Assembly (NCBI RefSeq): GCF_022662475.1
Contig: NZ_JAKNQQ010000002.1
Location: 124,001-188,000, forward strand
Direction of reading: 5' to 3'
DNA length: 64,000 nucleotides
From: Sphingomonas sp. TREG-RG-20F-R18-01
GTDB lineage: Bacteria > Pseudomonadota > Alphaproteobacteria > Sphingomonadales > Sphingomonadaceae
Shown: positions 26,170-35,408 of the stretch, one piece after another
Position numbering within the stretch: position 1 is the stretch's first letter
Layout: the number at the start of each line of letters is the position of its first letter
Program-made: the position numbers and the translations under genes
Notes under the pieces: model-generated
Database searches by the model: none
Seen by the model: only the letters and a program-made list of their open reading frames with translations
Told to the model about the DNA's origin: nothing

Positions 26170-26568
26170 ATGGCTATCGTCGTTTATCCGGCAATCGTGG
26201 AGCGTGCCGAACAGGGCTTCAGCGTCTTCTTCCCTGATTTGCCGGGATGCACATCGGCCGGTGCCACGATCCAGCAAGCCGCGCTTGCCGCGGAAGAGGC
26301 CTTGTCAGGACATTTGCTGGTATCGGCGGAGCATGGCGATCCGGTTGCCGACCCGACGCCGCTGGATACGCTCGAGCGGGACCCGGAGATCGAGGAAGTT
26401 GCGCGCATCCTCGTCCGCTCGGACCGTCCGGGTCGATCGGTGCGCTTGAACATTACGCTGGACGAAGGCTTGGTGGCGGCGATTGATCGCGTAGCGACCA
26501 ATCGATCCGGTTTTCTGGCAGAGGCCGCGCGTCACGAACTGGCAGCGTGGCGAGTCACGGGGCGCTGA
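26170..26568 (+). CDS. hicB: HicB-family antitoxin
   Basis: This 132-residue protein has the partly degraded RNase H-like HicB fold at the N-terminus ('GFSVFFPDLPGCTSAGATIQQA', about residues 16-37). A ribbon-helix-helix-like C-terminus follows ('RLNITLDEGLVAAIDRVA', 'RSGFLAEAARHEL'). HicB binds and blocks the HicA mRNA interferase and represses transcription. It is preceded by a palindrome and promoter-like boxes. Unusually, the only HicA-like gene nearby is on the opposite strand, with the two stops facing each other 16 bp apart. Confidence 0.88.
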   Translation: MAIVVYPAIVERAEQGFSVFFPDLPGCTSAGATIQQAALAAEEALSGHLLVSAEHGDPVADPTPLDTLERDPEIEEVARILVRSDRPGRSVRLNITLDEGLVAAIDRVATNRSGFLAEAARHELAAWRVTGR

Positions 26569-26584
26569 TCGCCAAACGATCAAC

Positions 26585-26773
26585 CTACCGCAACTTTACC
26601 CCGCTCTGCTTTTCAATGCTTTTCAGCGTGCCGATCGCCAGATCCGATTTGGGATGCGGTACGGTGACGGTGCCCGGCCTGGTCGGATGCCGGAACTGGA
26701 TGTGGCTGCCTTCCTGACGGACCGGTGCCCAGCCATCCTGTTTGAGCCGCGCGATGACATCCCTGCTCTTGAT
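26585..26773 (-). CDS. hicA: HicA-like mRNA interferase toxin lacking a canonical start codon
   Basis: Reading the minus strand gives 62 residues, with 'KSRDVIARLKQDGWAPVRQ', 'GSHIQFRHPTRPGTVTVPHP' and 'GTLKSIEKQSGVKL'. This is a full HicA with its double-stranded-RNA-binding-like fold and catalytic His (in GSH). The expected Met before Lys-Ser-Arg is ATC. The frame has a stop seven codons upstream and contains no ATG, GTG or TTG at the N-terminus. AAGGGGGG lies 4 nt before ATC and overlaps the ubiH stop. The toxin is therefore either a disabled gene or translated weakly from AUC. It would be expressed from the ubiH transcript. Confidence 0.75.
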   Translation of the reverse strand: MKSRDVIARLKQDGWAPVRQEGSHIQFRHPTRPGTVTVPHPKSDLAIGTLKSIEKQSGVKLR

Positions 26774-26783
26774 GCTACCCCCC

Positions 26784-28001
26784 TTAAACCATCATCCCCT
26801 GCAGCAGCTTCGGCACATCCCCACTCTCGCCCCGCGCTTCCGCGATGAAACGACGCTTCAACGGCGGCATCTTCTGCACCGCGGACAGCCCGAAGCGCCG
26901 CACCGCATTGGCGGTCTTTCCCTTGATGCCGAACAGCCGGGTCAGCCCGTCGGTCGCCACCGAGACCATCAGCGTGTCGAGGCTTCGCCACCGGTCGTAG
27001 CGCGCGAGCAATGCGGGGTCGCCGAGGTCGAGCCCGGTCCGCTTGCCCTCGACCAGCACCTCGACCAGCGTCGCTACGTCGCGGAAGCCGACGTTGACCC
27101 CCTGCCCCGCAATCGGGTGAATCCCGTGCGCCGCATCGCCGACCAGCGCGAGCCGGTCCGACACGATCTTCGCCGCATGATGGAAGCCGAGCGGATAGCT
27201 CGACCGCGCGCCAAGAGGCCCGAGCTTGCCGAGGAACCCACCGATTCGCTTGTCCGCCTCGGCGAGCCAGCCGCGGTCGGACAGCTTCATCATCCCCGGT
27301 GCCTGATCGCGCGTCACCGACCAGACGATGCACGAACGATGCCCCTGCTCGTCGTCGTTGAGCGGCAGGATTGCGAACGGGCCGTCGGGATAGAAGATCT
27401 CGAACGCGATGTTTTCGTGGGAATGTTCGTGGTGCAGCGACGTCACGATCGCGGCATTGTCATAGGTCCAGCGCGCGACGTTGAGCCCCGCTGCCTCGCG
27501 CGTCGGCGAATTGCGCCCTTCCGCCGCGATCAGCAGCGGCGCGCGGATCACCGCGCCCGAATCGAGCGTCACGGTGACACCCGAGGCTGCGCGATCGACC
27601 GACACCGCGCGCGTCTTCATCCGCACGTCGACGTTCTTCGCGCCCGATGCCGCCTCGAACAGCGCAGCGCGTAGCCGCCGGTTCTCGACCATGTGGCCGA
27701 GCGCGTCCTCGTCCGAATCGGGTTCGAAATCGAGCGCGCCGGGTTCGAGCCCGTCGCTGACGCGAATCCCCTTGATCGGGCAGGCGATCGCCGCAAGCTT
27801 GTCCGCCACGCCGATCGCGCCGAGCATCCGCCACGGTGCCCCCGCGATCGCCGAGGCGCGCCCGTCGAACCCTGCCGCGAGGATGACTTCGGGATCCGCG
27901 ATATCGATGACGATCGCCGACATGTTGTGCGCATCGAGCGCCACTGCGAGCGCGCTGCCGACGAGTCCACCGCCGAGAATGATGACGTCTGCTGTATCCA
28001 T
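26784..28001 (-). CDS. ubiH: UbiH/UbiF/VisC/COQ6-family FAD monooxygenase
   Basis: This 405-residue flavoprotein has the FAD ADP-binding motif 'VIILGGGLVGSALAV', 'GFDGRASAIA', and the second FAD motif 'LVGDAAHGIHPIAGQGVNVGFRD'. The family hydroxylates the ubiquinone ring during biosynthesis at the inner membrane face. The ATG at 28001 begins 'MDTADVI', and the extra 33 upstream residues of the open frame are not family-like. Which ring position it modifies (UbiH, UbiF or another) cannot be told from sequence alone. The hicA-like frame begins 11 bp beyond its stop. Confidence 0.88.
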   Translation of the reverse strand: MDTADVIILGGGLVGSALAVALDAHNMSAIVIDIADPEVILAAGFDGRASAIAGAPWRMLGAIGVADKLAAIACPIKGIRVSDGLEPGALDFEPDSDEDALGHMVENRRLRAALFEAASGAKNVDVRMKTRAVSVDRAASGVTVTLDSGAVIRAPLLIAAEGRNSPTREAAGLNVARWTYDNAAIVTSLHHEHSHENIAFEIFYPDGPFAILPLNDDEQGHRSCIVWSVTRDQAPGMMKLSDRGWLAEADKRIGGFLGKLGPLGARSSYPLGFHHAAKIVSDRLALVGDAAHGIHPIAGQGVNVGFRDVATLVEVLVEGKRTGLDLGDPALLARYDRWRSLDTLMVSVATDGLTRLFGIKGKTANAVRRFGLSAVQKMPPLKRRFIAEARGESGDVPKLLQGMMV

Positions 28002-28117
28002 GCCCGGTCTGTAAGCCTCTCGCGCGACGCTGCCAATCGCGGAAAACTTGACGCGACCGCGTGGGCGAGCGATGAATCCGAGGGCACAGACAGCGAACAT
28101 CGGGAAGACATTGCATC

Positions 28118-30439
28118 ATGGCGAGCCAAGCGCAGCCACCGCTCTGGCGTGAGACGGTCAAGGCAGGCGCCGTGCGCAGCGGCGCGCTGCTCGGCGCGTT
28201 CACGCTGCTCACGCTCGTCGTGCTGATGGTGATCGTCATCGCGAGCTATCATGCGAGCGATCCGTCGCTCAACACCGCCTCGGCAGGGCCTGCGCACAAC
28301 TGGCTGGGGCGACCGGGGGCACTCGTCGCGGATGCGGCCTTCTGGATGGTCGGGCCCGCGGTGGTGATGCTGCTGCCGACGCTGTTGCTGGTCGCGCTAC
28401 GCCTGTGGCGCGACGTGCCGGTCGGGCGCTGGCGGCGGATGCTGGGTGCGTCGACGCTGGGCACGATGCTTGCGGGAACGACGTTCGCGCTCGTCTCGGG
28501 GGGGGCCGTTGCCTGGCTTCCCGCGGGCTATGGGGGTGTGGTGGGGCTTGCCGTATCGGGGGTGCTGCGGCTCGCGATCGGGCTGATCGGCGATCCGGCC
28601 GCAATCCTGTGGACGACGCGCGGGATCGCCGCGGTCATTAGCATCGCCGCGCTGGTGGTGTGGGCCTATAGTTTCACGATCGACATGGCCGAGCGGACAT
28701 TGCGCATCCCGCGCCTTCCCAAGCGGACCGCCGAAGCGCGACGCATGCGCGCGGACGCGATCGACGACGACGACGGCGATGCCGCCGAAGACGCCCGCCC
28801 GGCGCGCAAGGTCTCGATGCCGCGCGCGGTCGCAGCACCCGATCCGCGCCCCGGGCCGGTGATCTCTGACCGGCAGGTCGCGCAATCGCCGCCACGCCCG
28901 CGGACGCAACAGACCTCGCTCGATCTCGGCGACAACACGCAGCTCCCCCCCCTCGACCTGCTGATCCCGACTCCGCCCGCGCCGGGCGGGCAGATCGACA
29001 AGGCCGCGCTCGAACGCAATGCGCGCCTGCTCGAGACGGTGCTCGACGATTTCCACGTCAAGGGATCGATCATCAACGTGCGGCCCGGCCCGGTCGTCAC
29101 GATGTACGAACTGGAACCTGCAAGCGGGATCAAGGCGAGTCGCGTGATCCAGCTCGCCGACGATATCGCGCGCAACATGTCCGCGGTGTCGGCGCGAGTC
29201 GCGACGATCCCCGGGCGGACCGTGATCGGGATCGAGCTCCCCAACGTGCGCCGCGAGATGGTGGGCCTGCACGAACTGATCGGGTCGCAGACGTTCGAGG
29301 ATCAGTCGGCGTCGCTGCCGCTGGTGCTCGGCAAGAACATCGCGGGCGACCCGGTGATCGCGGATCTCGCGCCGATGCCGCATCTGCTCGTTGCGGGGAC
29401 CACCGGGTCGGGCAAGTCGGTCGGGCTCAACTGCATGATCCTGTCGCTGCTGTACCGGTTGAAGCCGGACCAGTGCAAAATGATCATGATCGATCCCAAG
29501 ATGCTCGAACTGAGCATGTATGACGACATCCCGCATCTGCTCTCCCCGGTCGTGACCGATCCCGCCAAGGCGGTCCGCGCGCTCAAATGGGCGGTCGAGC
29601 AAATGGAGGATCGCTATCGCCAGATGTCGTCGATGGGGGTGCGCAGTCTCGCCAGCTTCAACGAGAAGGTGAAGACCGCGAAGGCCAAGGGCCAGCCGCT
29701 CGGGCGCAAGGTGCAGTGCGGCTATTCCGAGACCGGCCAGCCGATCTACGAGGAAGAGACGCTCGATTATCAGGTGCTGCCGCAGATCGTCGTGATCGTC
29801 GACGAGCTCGCCGATCTGATGATGACCGCGGGCAAGGAAGTCGAATTCCTGATCCAGCGGCTCGCGCAAAAGGCGCGCGCGGCGGGGATTCATCTGATCA
29901 TGGCGACGCAGCGGCCGTCGGTCGACGTCATCACCGGGGTGATCAAGGCGAATTTGCCGACGCGAATCAGCTTCCACGTCACCTCCAAGATCGATTCGCG
30001 CACCATCCTCGGCGAACAGGGCGCGGAGCAGCTGCTCGGCAAGGGCGACATGCTCTACATGCCCGGCGGGAAGGGGATCGTCCGCGTGCACGGTCCGTTC
30101 GTCTCGGACGACGAAGTCCGCGCGGTCGCGGATCACTGGCGCGCGCAGGGGCAGCCCGACTACATCCAGTCGGTCACCGAGGAACCCGAGGAGAGCTTCG
30201 CGCTCGACGGCGCGCCGACCGGCGAGGACAGCAAGGAAGACCAGCAATATCGCGCCGCGGTGCAGCTCGTATGCGAGAGCCAGAAGGCGTCGACCTCCTG
30301 GGTGCAACGCCAGTTGCGCGTGGGGTATAACAATGCGGCACGACTGATCGAACGGATGGAAAAGGACGGGGTGGTCAGCCGGCCCGACCATGTCGGGCGG
30401 CGCGAGGTGTTGCGCGACCGGGACGGGCATCCGGTCTGA
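28118..30439 (+). CDS. ftsK: DNA translocase FtsK
   Basis: This 773-residue protein has four N-terminal membrane segments, an Asp/Pro-rich linker and the motor. The motor has Walker A 'GTTGSGKSVGLN' near residue 427, Walker B 'IVVIVDELADLMM' and the FtsK signature 'QRPSVDVITGVIKANLPTRI'. A C-terminal gamma winged helix follows ('STSWVQRQLRVGYNNAARLIE' region). FtsK sits at the division septum, pumps the chromosome toward dif and activates XerCD. The length fits the short alphaproteobacterial type. Confidence 0.95.
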   Translation: MASQAQPPLWRETVKAGAVRSGALLGAFTLLTLVVLMVIVIASYHASDPSLNTASAGPAHNWLGRPGALVADAAFWMVGPAVVMLLPTLLLVALRLWRDVPVGRWRRMLGASTLGTMLAGTTFALVSGGAVAWLPAGYGGVVGLAVSGVLRLAIGLIGDPAAILWTTRGIAAVISIAALVVWAYSFTIDMAERTLRIPRLPKRTAEARRMRADAIDDDDGDAAEDARPARKVSMPRAVAAPDPRPGPVISDRQVAQSPPRPRTQQTSLDLGDNTQLPPLDLLIPTPPAPGGQIDKAALERNARLLETVLDDFHVKGSIINVRPGPVVTMYELEPASGIKASRVIQLADDIARNMSAVSARVATIPGRTVIGIELPNVRREMVGLHELIGSQTFEDQSASLPLVLGKNIAGDPVIADLAPMPHLLVAGTTGSGKSVGLNCMILSLLYRLKPDQCKMIMIDPKMLELSMYDDIPHLLSPVVTDPAKAVRALKWAVEQMEDRYRQMSSMGVRSLASFNEKVKTAKAKGQPLGRKVQCGYSETGQPIYEEETLDYQVLPQIVVIVDELADLMMTAGKEVEFLIQRLAQKARAAGIHLIMATQRPSVDVITGVIKANLPTRISFHVTSKIDSRTILGEQGAEQLLGKGDMLYMPGGKGIVRVHGPFVSDDEVRAVADHWRAQGQPDYIQSVTEEPEESFALDGAPTGEDSKEDQQYRAAVQLVCESQKASTSWVQRQLRVGYNNAARLIERMEKDGVVSRPDHVGRREVLRDRDGHPV

Positions 30440-30528
30440 GGGTCGTGCGGCGGTCGGTTCACGGCGTGTTAAAGCGCGCGCTGGCTTTAGGGGAAGATCG
30501 TTTCGCAAGGGGGCGCTTTGACAAGCGT

Positions 30529-30636
30529 GCGCTACCCCGGCGAAGGCCGGGGCCCAGGAGCGGGCGGATAGAAGCAGGTGCTGTGCGCGTTACCTTGGCC
30601 TGTCCTGCTGGGCCCCGGCCTTCGCCGGGGTAGCGC
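30529..30636. repeat. Palindromic repeat with 29-bp perfect arms
   Basis: The arms at 30529-30557 and 30608-30636 are exact inverse complements (core CTACCCCGGCGAAGGCCGGG) around a 50-bp loop. It lies in the 244-bp gap between ftsK and lolA. It looks like a REP-type interspersed palindrome and could also act as a terminator or mRNA stabiliser. The remaining gap bases show nothing else. Confidence 0.75.
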
Positions 30637-30683
30637 CTCTATATCAGCCGGGAGCCCCAGCCCCCGTGTCAGGAGAATCCTTC

Positions 30684-31295
30684 GTGTCCCTTCGTTACGC
30701 CCTTCTCGTCCCCTTCCTCGCCGCCCCCGCGATAGCCATGGCAGCGCCGTCCGCCGACCTGGCGATGGTGCAGAAGCACCTCCAGGGCGTCGAGACGATG
30801 ACGGCCGCGTTCGCGCAGACCGATCGTTCGGGCAAGGTGCTGACCGGAACGCTGACCCTCAAGAAGCCCGGCAAGATCCGCTTCCAATATGAAAAGGGCG
30901 TCCCGATCCTCGTGGTTGCCGACGGCAAGTCACTGTGGTTCCTGGATTACTCGGTCGGCCAAAAGCAGCGTTGGCCGATCGGCGGGTCGCCGCTCGGCAT
31001 TCTGCTCGATCCGTCGCGCGACATGAGCAAGATCGCGACCGTCGTGCCGAGCGGCAGCCCGGATCTGGTCGCGGTCGATGCGGCCGATCCCAAGCACCCG
31101 GAATATGGCCGGATCAGCCTGGTGTTCCAGCGCAACCCCGCCGCACCCAGCGGGTTGATGCTTAAGGGCTGGGTCACGCTCGATTCGCAGAACAACCGCA
31201 CGACGGTCAAACTGTCGAACCAGCAATTCAACCATCCGGTCGCGGACAATGCGTTTCGCTGGAACGATCCGGTCCGCGCGACCGGGAAAAAATGA
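30684..31295 (+). CDS. lolA: Outer-membrane lipoprotein carrier LolA
   Basis: This 203-residue periplasmic protein has a signal peptide (hydrophobic 'ALLVPFLAAPAIAMA'). 'VQKHLQGVETMTAAFAQTD', 'GTLTLKKPGKIRFQYE' and 'LVVADGKSLWFLD' are the LolA half-barrel signature. LolA carries lipoproteins from LolCDE at the inner membrane to the outer membrane. The GTG at 30684 is 7 nt after AGGAGA and there is no in-frame ATG nearby that keeps the signal peptide. It is followed by a 200-bp gap before xth. Confidence 0.9.
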   Translation: MSLRYALLVPFLAAPAIAMAAPSADLAMVQKHLQGVETMTAAFAQTDRSGKVLTGTLTLKKPGKIRFQYEKGVPILVVADGKSLWFLDYSVGQKQRWPIGGSPLGILLDPSRDMSKIATVVPSGSPDLVAVDAADPKHPEYGRISLVFQRNPAAPSGLMLKGWVTLDSQNNRTTVKLSNQQFNHPVADNAFRWNDPVRATGKK

Positions 31296-31432
31296 ACCCA
31301 TTCATATTGGCGACAGGTTCGAGCGCCTAGACGCGGACCTGCGGATGTGAAGCCTCTCGGGATTCTCCCCCTGTTGCTCGAGGGCATCACTTCCCGCCTG
31401 CGTGACGAACGCTAGGTCGGCCCTCGCTCCAT

Positions 31433-31449
31433 GCCCCCGGAGCGGGGGC
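31433..31449 (+). terminator. GC hairpin before xth
   Basis: GCCCCCG and CGGGGGC form a perfect 7-bp stem with a GAG loop, followed by CTTTCC. It may end the lolA transcript. The T-run is short, so efficiency is uncertain. Confidence 0.45.
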
Positions 31450-31495
31450 CTTTCCATGTCTGGCGCTTGACAGTTCCCACGGCTACACAATCCGG

Positions 31496-32287
31496 ATGAC
31501 GGCCCTGAAGATCGTTTCGTGGAATATCAATTCCGTGCGGTTCCGCATCGAGATCGTTGAGCGCTTCCTGCGCGAAGCCGAACCCGACATCCTGTGTCTC
31601 CAGGAGACCAAGGTGATCGACAAGGACTTCCCGACCGCGTCCTTCCGCGCGCTCGGGTACCGGCATATCGTGCTGCATGGGCAGCGGATGCACCACGGGG
31701 TCGCGATCCTGTCGCGTGTCCCGCTGGCAGCGGACGATCGTTTCGACTGGCAGGCCAATCGCGAGGCGCGGCACGTCGGTGTCCGGCTCGAGAACGGTAT
31801 GCGGATCGAGAACGTCTATGTCCCCGCAGGCGGCGACGTGCCCGATCGCGAGGTGAACCCCAAGTTCGGCCAGAAGCTCGATTTCCTCGACCGGATGATC
31901 GCCTGGTCGGAAGCGCTCGACGGACCGACGCTGCTGGTCGGCGATCTCAACATCGCGCCGCTCCCGTCCGATGTGTGGGGACACAAGCAATTGCTCGGCG
32001 TGGTCAGCCATACGCCGATCGAGGTCGATGCGCTCGACCGCCTGAAGGCATCGAACAGCTGGGTCGATCTCGGGCGGCACTTCCACCCGGCCCCCGCAAG
32101 ACTCCACACCTGGTGGAGCTATCGCTCGGCCGACTGGACCGTCAACGACCGCGGGCGGCGGCTCGATCATATGTGGGCGACCGCGGACGTTGCGGCCAAG
32201 GCGGTTCGGCACCATGTGTATGAGGAATGCCGCAGCTGGCTGAAACCCTCCGACCATGTGCCGATCATGACCGAATTTGCCTTGTGA
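31496..32287 (+). CDS. xth: Exodeoxyribonuclease III
   Basis: This 263-residue EEP-superfamily nuclease has '[11 protein letters not shown]', '[10 protein letters not shown]', the metal site 'LVGDLNIAP' and the C-terminal 'SDHVPIM' with catalytic Asp-His. It repairs abasic sites and degrades 3' ends of DNA. The start at 31496 gives the family's usual short N-terminus. Its stop overlaps the GTG start of ribA (GTGA), so the two are coupled. Confidence 0.94.
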   Translation: MTALKIVSWNINSVRFRIEIVERFLREAEPDILCLQETKVIDKDFPTASFRALGYRHIVLHGQRMHHGVAILSRVPLAADDRFDWQANREARHVGVRLENGMRIENVYVPAGGDVPDREVNPKFGQKLDFLDRMIAWSEALDGPTLLVGDLNIAPLPSDVWGHKQLLGVVSHTPIEVDALDRLKASNSWVDLGRHFHPAPARLHTWWSYRSADWTVNDRGRRLDHMWATADVAAKAVRHHVYEECRSWLKPSDHVPIMTEFAL

Positions 32288-33357
32288 CCCACACGACCGG
32301 GGACGCGCACAAGACCGCGCTCGCGATCGACGCGCTGCGCCGCGGCTGGCCGATCGCGATCGCCGGGAGCGATGGCACGCTCGCGCTGTTGCCGATCGAG
32401 ACCGCGGACCCGGTGCGGCTCGCGGCATTCGACCCGGCCGGGGTCGCGCCGGTGCTCCTGTCCGCCGGGCGCGCCGCGACGCTCAAGCTCGCCAACCAGC
32501 GGGACGCGGCCGAGCCCGACGCGCCGGTGCTGATCGAACGCGCCCCCTGGGTCGACTTTGCGGTGGCGACCGCGCTGTCCGACCCGCAATTTGATCTCGA
32601 AACGCCGTTCAAGGGCCCGTTTCGCGCGATCGCCCTCCCCGCGCACGACGCCGCCACGGCCGCGCTGACGCTGGCCCGGATCGGCGGGGTCCTGCCCGCC
32701 TATTTCGCGCGTGCCGACGAACAGGCCGCGCTCGTGCTGACCCCGGCCGACATCGTCGCGCACGAGGACGCGGGGCGTCTGGCGATCGCGACGCGCGCGC
32801 ATCTGCCGGTCGCGGATGCCGAGGATGCCGAGATCGTGGCCTTCCGCACCCCGGAGATGCCGGGCGAGCATATCGCGCTGCTGATCGGCACGCCCGATGG
32901 CCTCCCGCCGCTCGTACGGCTGCACAGCGAATGTTTGACCGGCGACGTGCTCGGCAGCCTCAAATGCGATTGCGGCCCGCAACTCGACGGCGCGATCCGC
33001 GCGATCCGGGCGAGCGGCTGGGGAATCTTGCTGTACCTGCGCCAGGAAGGCCGCGGGATCGGCCTGATCAACAAGCTGCGCGCCTATGCGCTGCAGGACC
33101 AGGGGTTCGACACGGTGGATGCCAACACCCGGCTCGGCTTCGCGGTCGACTCCCGTAATTTCGCGGTGGCGGGGCGGATGCTCGCGTTGCTCGGGCAGAC
33201 GCGGGTGCGGCTGCTGACCAACAATCCGCAGAAGGTCGCGCAACTGGAGGCCGCGGGTATCGCGGTGTCGGAACGCGTGCCGCATATCCTGCCCGCGAAC
33301 CCGCACAACGAACGCTATCTCGCGACCAAGCGCGACCGGACCGGGCACCAGTTCTAG
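32284..33357 (+). CDS. ribA: GTP cyclohydrolase II with extra N-terminal domain
   Basis: The C-terminal half (about residues 185-357) is a complete GTP cyclohydrolase II. It has the zinc-binding '[18 protein letters not shown]', '[20 protein letters not shown]' and 'LLTNNPQKV'. It opens GTP for riboflavin synthesis. The first ~150 residues ('[10 protein letters not shown]..') resemble a worn-down RibB-like fold without the RibB catalytic motifs that I can recognise. The start is GTG overlapping the xth stop. I call it RibA with a non-catalytic N-terminal domain. A second RibB activity cannot be claimed. Confidence 0.88.
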   Translation: MTHTTGDAHKTALAIDALRRGWPIAIAGSDGTLALLPIETADPVRLAAFDPAGVAPVLLSAGRAATLKLANQRDAAEPDAPVLIERAPWVDFAVATALSDPQFDLETPFKGPFRAIALPAHDAATAALTLARIGGVLPAYFARADEQAALVLTPADIVAHEDAGRLAIATRAHLPVADAEDAEIVAFRTPEMPGEHIALLIGTPDGLPPLVRLHSECLTGDVLGSLKCDCGPQLDGAIRAIRASGWGILLYLRQEGRGIGLINKLRAYALQDQGFDTVDANTRLGFAVDSRNFAVAGRMLALLGQTRVRLLTNNPQKVAQLEAAGIAVSERVPHILPANPHNERYLATKRDRTGHQF

Positions 33358-33393
33358 CGGAGCGCGGGAATGGGGGTGGGGTAGCGAATCGCG

Positions 33394-34056
33394 CTACCCG
33401 AGCAGGCGCGCCACCGCGTCAAAGTCCTCCGCAATATCGTGTACCCCGATCGCGCGAAGGCGCGCGGCATGGTCGGGCCCGCAATGCGCGCCACCGACGA
33501 ATCCGATCACATGCGCTCCCGATGCAACCGCGCCGGTCGCGCCCACCGGCGAATCCTCGAGGATCGCGCAGCGCGCGATATCCACCCCGATCGCCGCGGC
33601 CGCATGCCAGTACAGGTCCGGCGCGGGCTTTCCGTTCGCGACGTGCTCCTTGCCCGAATAGACATGGTCGCCGAACGCGTCCTCGAGCCCGATATGCTCG
33701 AGATGCCGCCGGATCCACGCGGTCGAACTCGACGAAGCGATCGCCTTGGGGAGATCCGCCGGCAGCCGCTCGATGAAGCGCACCGCTCCTGCGACCGCGC
33801 CGACTCCCTCGCGCATCGCGCGCGCATCCTCGGCTGCGCGCATCGGGTAATAATCCTCGGGCAACGGCCGGTCGATCCAGCGTTCGAGCGCCCCGATGAA
33901 CTGCTGCCCGGACAAGCCCATGAAATTGGCGTAGCTGTCCTCCGGCGTGGTCGGATGCCCGATCCCGGTCAGATAGTCCGCGATATGACGGTTCCCGACC
34001 GCCTCGCTCTCGATCAGCACGCCGTCGAAATCGAAGATCAACCCGGCGAAGTTCAT
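33394..34056 (-). CDS. HAD-superfamily phosphatase, beta-phosphoglucomutase-like
   Basis: This 220-residue HAD hydrolase has motif I 'FDFDGVLIES' with nucleophile and acid/base Asp. Motif II is the 'ASSSS' region, motif III is Lys in 'GKPAPD', and motif IV is 'CAILEDSPVGATGA'. The small helical cap fits the subfamily that dephosphorylates sugar phosphates or phosphoglycolate. It overlaps the YggS gene by 4 bp, suggesting a two-gene operon. The substrate is unknown. Confidence 0.87.
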   Translation of the reverse strand: MNFAGLIFDFDGVLIESEAVGNRHIADYLTGIGHPTTPEDSYANFMGLSGQQFIGALERWIDRPLPEDYYPMRAAEDARAMREGVGAVAGAVRFIERLPADLPKAIASSSSTAWIRRHLEHIGLEDAFGDHVYSGKEHVANGKPAPDLYWHAAAAIGVDIARCAILEDSPVGATGAVASGAHVIGFVGGAHCGPDHAARLRAIGVHDIAEDFDAVARLLG

Positions 34057-34721
34057 GCGCGTGCCCCGAACAGCGCGGTGCCGACGCGGACGTGTGTCGC
34101 GCCCAGCATCACCGCAATTTCATAATCGCCCGACATCCCCATCGAGAGGCCGTCGAGCCCGTGATCGCGCGCCAGCTTGGCGAGCAGCGCGAAATACGGT
34201 GCCGCCTCGGTCTCGACCGGTGGCACCGCCATCAACCCGGCAAGCGGCAGGCCCACGTCCCGCGCCGCCGTGATGAGGTCGGGCAGCGCGGCGATCGCAC
34301 AGCCCCCCTTCTGGTCCTCGTCCCCGATATTGACCTGAAGGAAGCACGCAGGCCGGCGCCCGACCTTGTCGATCGCGCGTCCAAGCGCGGTCACCAGCGA
34401 CAGCCGATCGACCGAATGGATCGCGTCGAACAGCGCCACCGCATCCTCGGCCTTGTTCGATTGCAACTGGCCGACGAGATGCACCGCGGCCTCCGGATAG
34501 GCCTCGCGCAACGCGGGCCACTTGCCCTGCGTTTCCTGCACCCGGTTTTCCCCGAACACGCGGTGTCCGGCGTCGAGCAGGGGCATGATCTCCGCCGCTG
34601 TCCTGGTCTTGGAGATCGCGATCAGCGTGACGGAGTCGGGTTTGCGGTCGGCGAGCGCCGCGGCATGCGCGATGCTGGCGGTGACGGCATGGAGGCGGGC
34701 GGTGGGGTCGTCGCTGGACAT
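34053..34721 (-). CDS. PLP homeostasis protein YggS family
   Basis: This 222-residue protein matches the single-domain PLP-binding YggS/PROSC fold. It has the PLP lysine in 'LIAISKTR', 'HRVFGENRVQE', 'HLVGQLQSNKAEDA' and the phosphate-binding 'GLSMGMSGDYEIAV'. It carries PLP and buffers vitamin B6 pools rather than catalysing a known reaction. It is the first gene of a pair with the HAD phosphatase and starts 22 bp from the divergent ThiE-like gene. Confidence 0.92.
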   Translation of the reverse strand: MSSDDPTARLHAVTASIAHAAALADRKPDSVTLIAISKTRTAAEIMPLLDAGHRVFGENRVQETQGKWPALREAYPEAAVHLVGQLQSNKAEDAVALFDAIHSVDRLSLVTALGRAIDKVGRRPACFLQVNIGDEDQKGGCAIAALPDLITAARDVGLPLAGLMAVPPVETEAAPYFALLAKLARDHGLDGLSMGMSGDYEIAVMLGATHVRVGTALFGARA

Positions 34722-34743
34722 TGCGCGCGCTATAGGCGGTGCG

Positions 34744-35289
34744 ATGGCCGTTCGTCACCCCAGCCGTGCGCTTCGCCGTGCGCTTCCTGCACTTTGGCTG
34801 ATGACGGACGAGCGCATCGGGCCGCAGCTATGGCGCGCGCTCGATCGATTGCCGCGTGGCAGCGGGGTGGTGCTGCGGCATCATGCGACACCGGCGACGG
34901 CGCGCGCCGCGCTGAAACGGCGAATCGCCAGAATCGCGAAGCGGCGGGGGCTGGTGCTGGTGGATGACGCATTGTCGCATGGCCAACCCGTACGGATCGG
35001 CCGGGCCCATTCGGCGCGGGAGGGACTGGCGGCGCGCCGCGCCGGGGCCGAACTGGTGTTCGTCTCGCCGGTCTATCCGACCCGAACGCATCCCGGAGCA
35101 CCAACGCTGGGACCGGTCCGCGCGGCGCGGATCGCGCGCGCGATCGGCCTGCCCGCGATTGCGCTGGGCGGGATGACCGCACGACGGTTCAGGCGGTTGC
35201 GGGCCCTGGGGTTTGCCGGGTGGGCCGCGATCGACGCGCTTTCCGTGGCCCCGGCGAAGACGGGCGGCCAGGACTCGCACGAGACATAA
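34744..35289 (+). CDS. Thiamine-phosphate-synthase-like protein (ThiE/TenI fold)
   Basis: This 181-residue protein has the end of a ThiE/TenI barrel. 'AGAELVFVSPVYPTRTHPG' and 'GLPAIALGGMTARRF' match the pyrophosphate-binding segments of that family. The N-terminal half is Arg-rich and lacks clear hydroxymethylpyrimidine-binding residues. It could be a TenI-like regulator or a diverged synthase. The start at 34744 faces the YggS start across 22 bp, so both promoters must overlap the two genes. I do not assign thiE. Confidence 0.7.
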   Translation: MAVRHPSRALRRALPALWLMTDERIGPQLWRALDRLPRGSGVVLRHHATPATARAALKRRIARIAKRRGLVLVDDALSHGQPVRIGRAHSAREGLAARRAGAELVFVSPVYPTRTHPGAPTLGPVRAARIARAIGLPAIALGGMTARRFRRLRALGFAGWAAIDALSVAPAKTGGQDSHET

Positions 35290-35408
35290 GTCGATGTTTT
35301 CCGAGACCAAGATGCCGTGCTGAGCCGCAACGTCCGCGCACGTAACCACGGTTTCGTGTCGGACCCGACGGCTTGCGCCGGCGTGACGGTGTCGCCACGC
35401 TGCGACGA

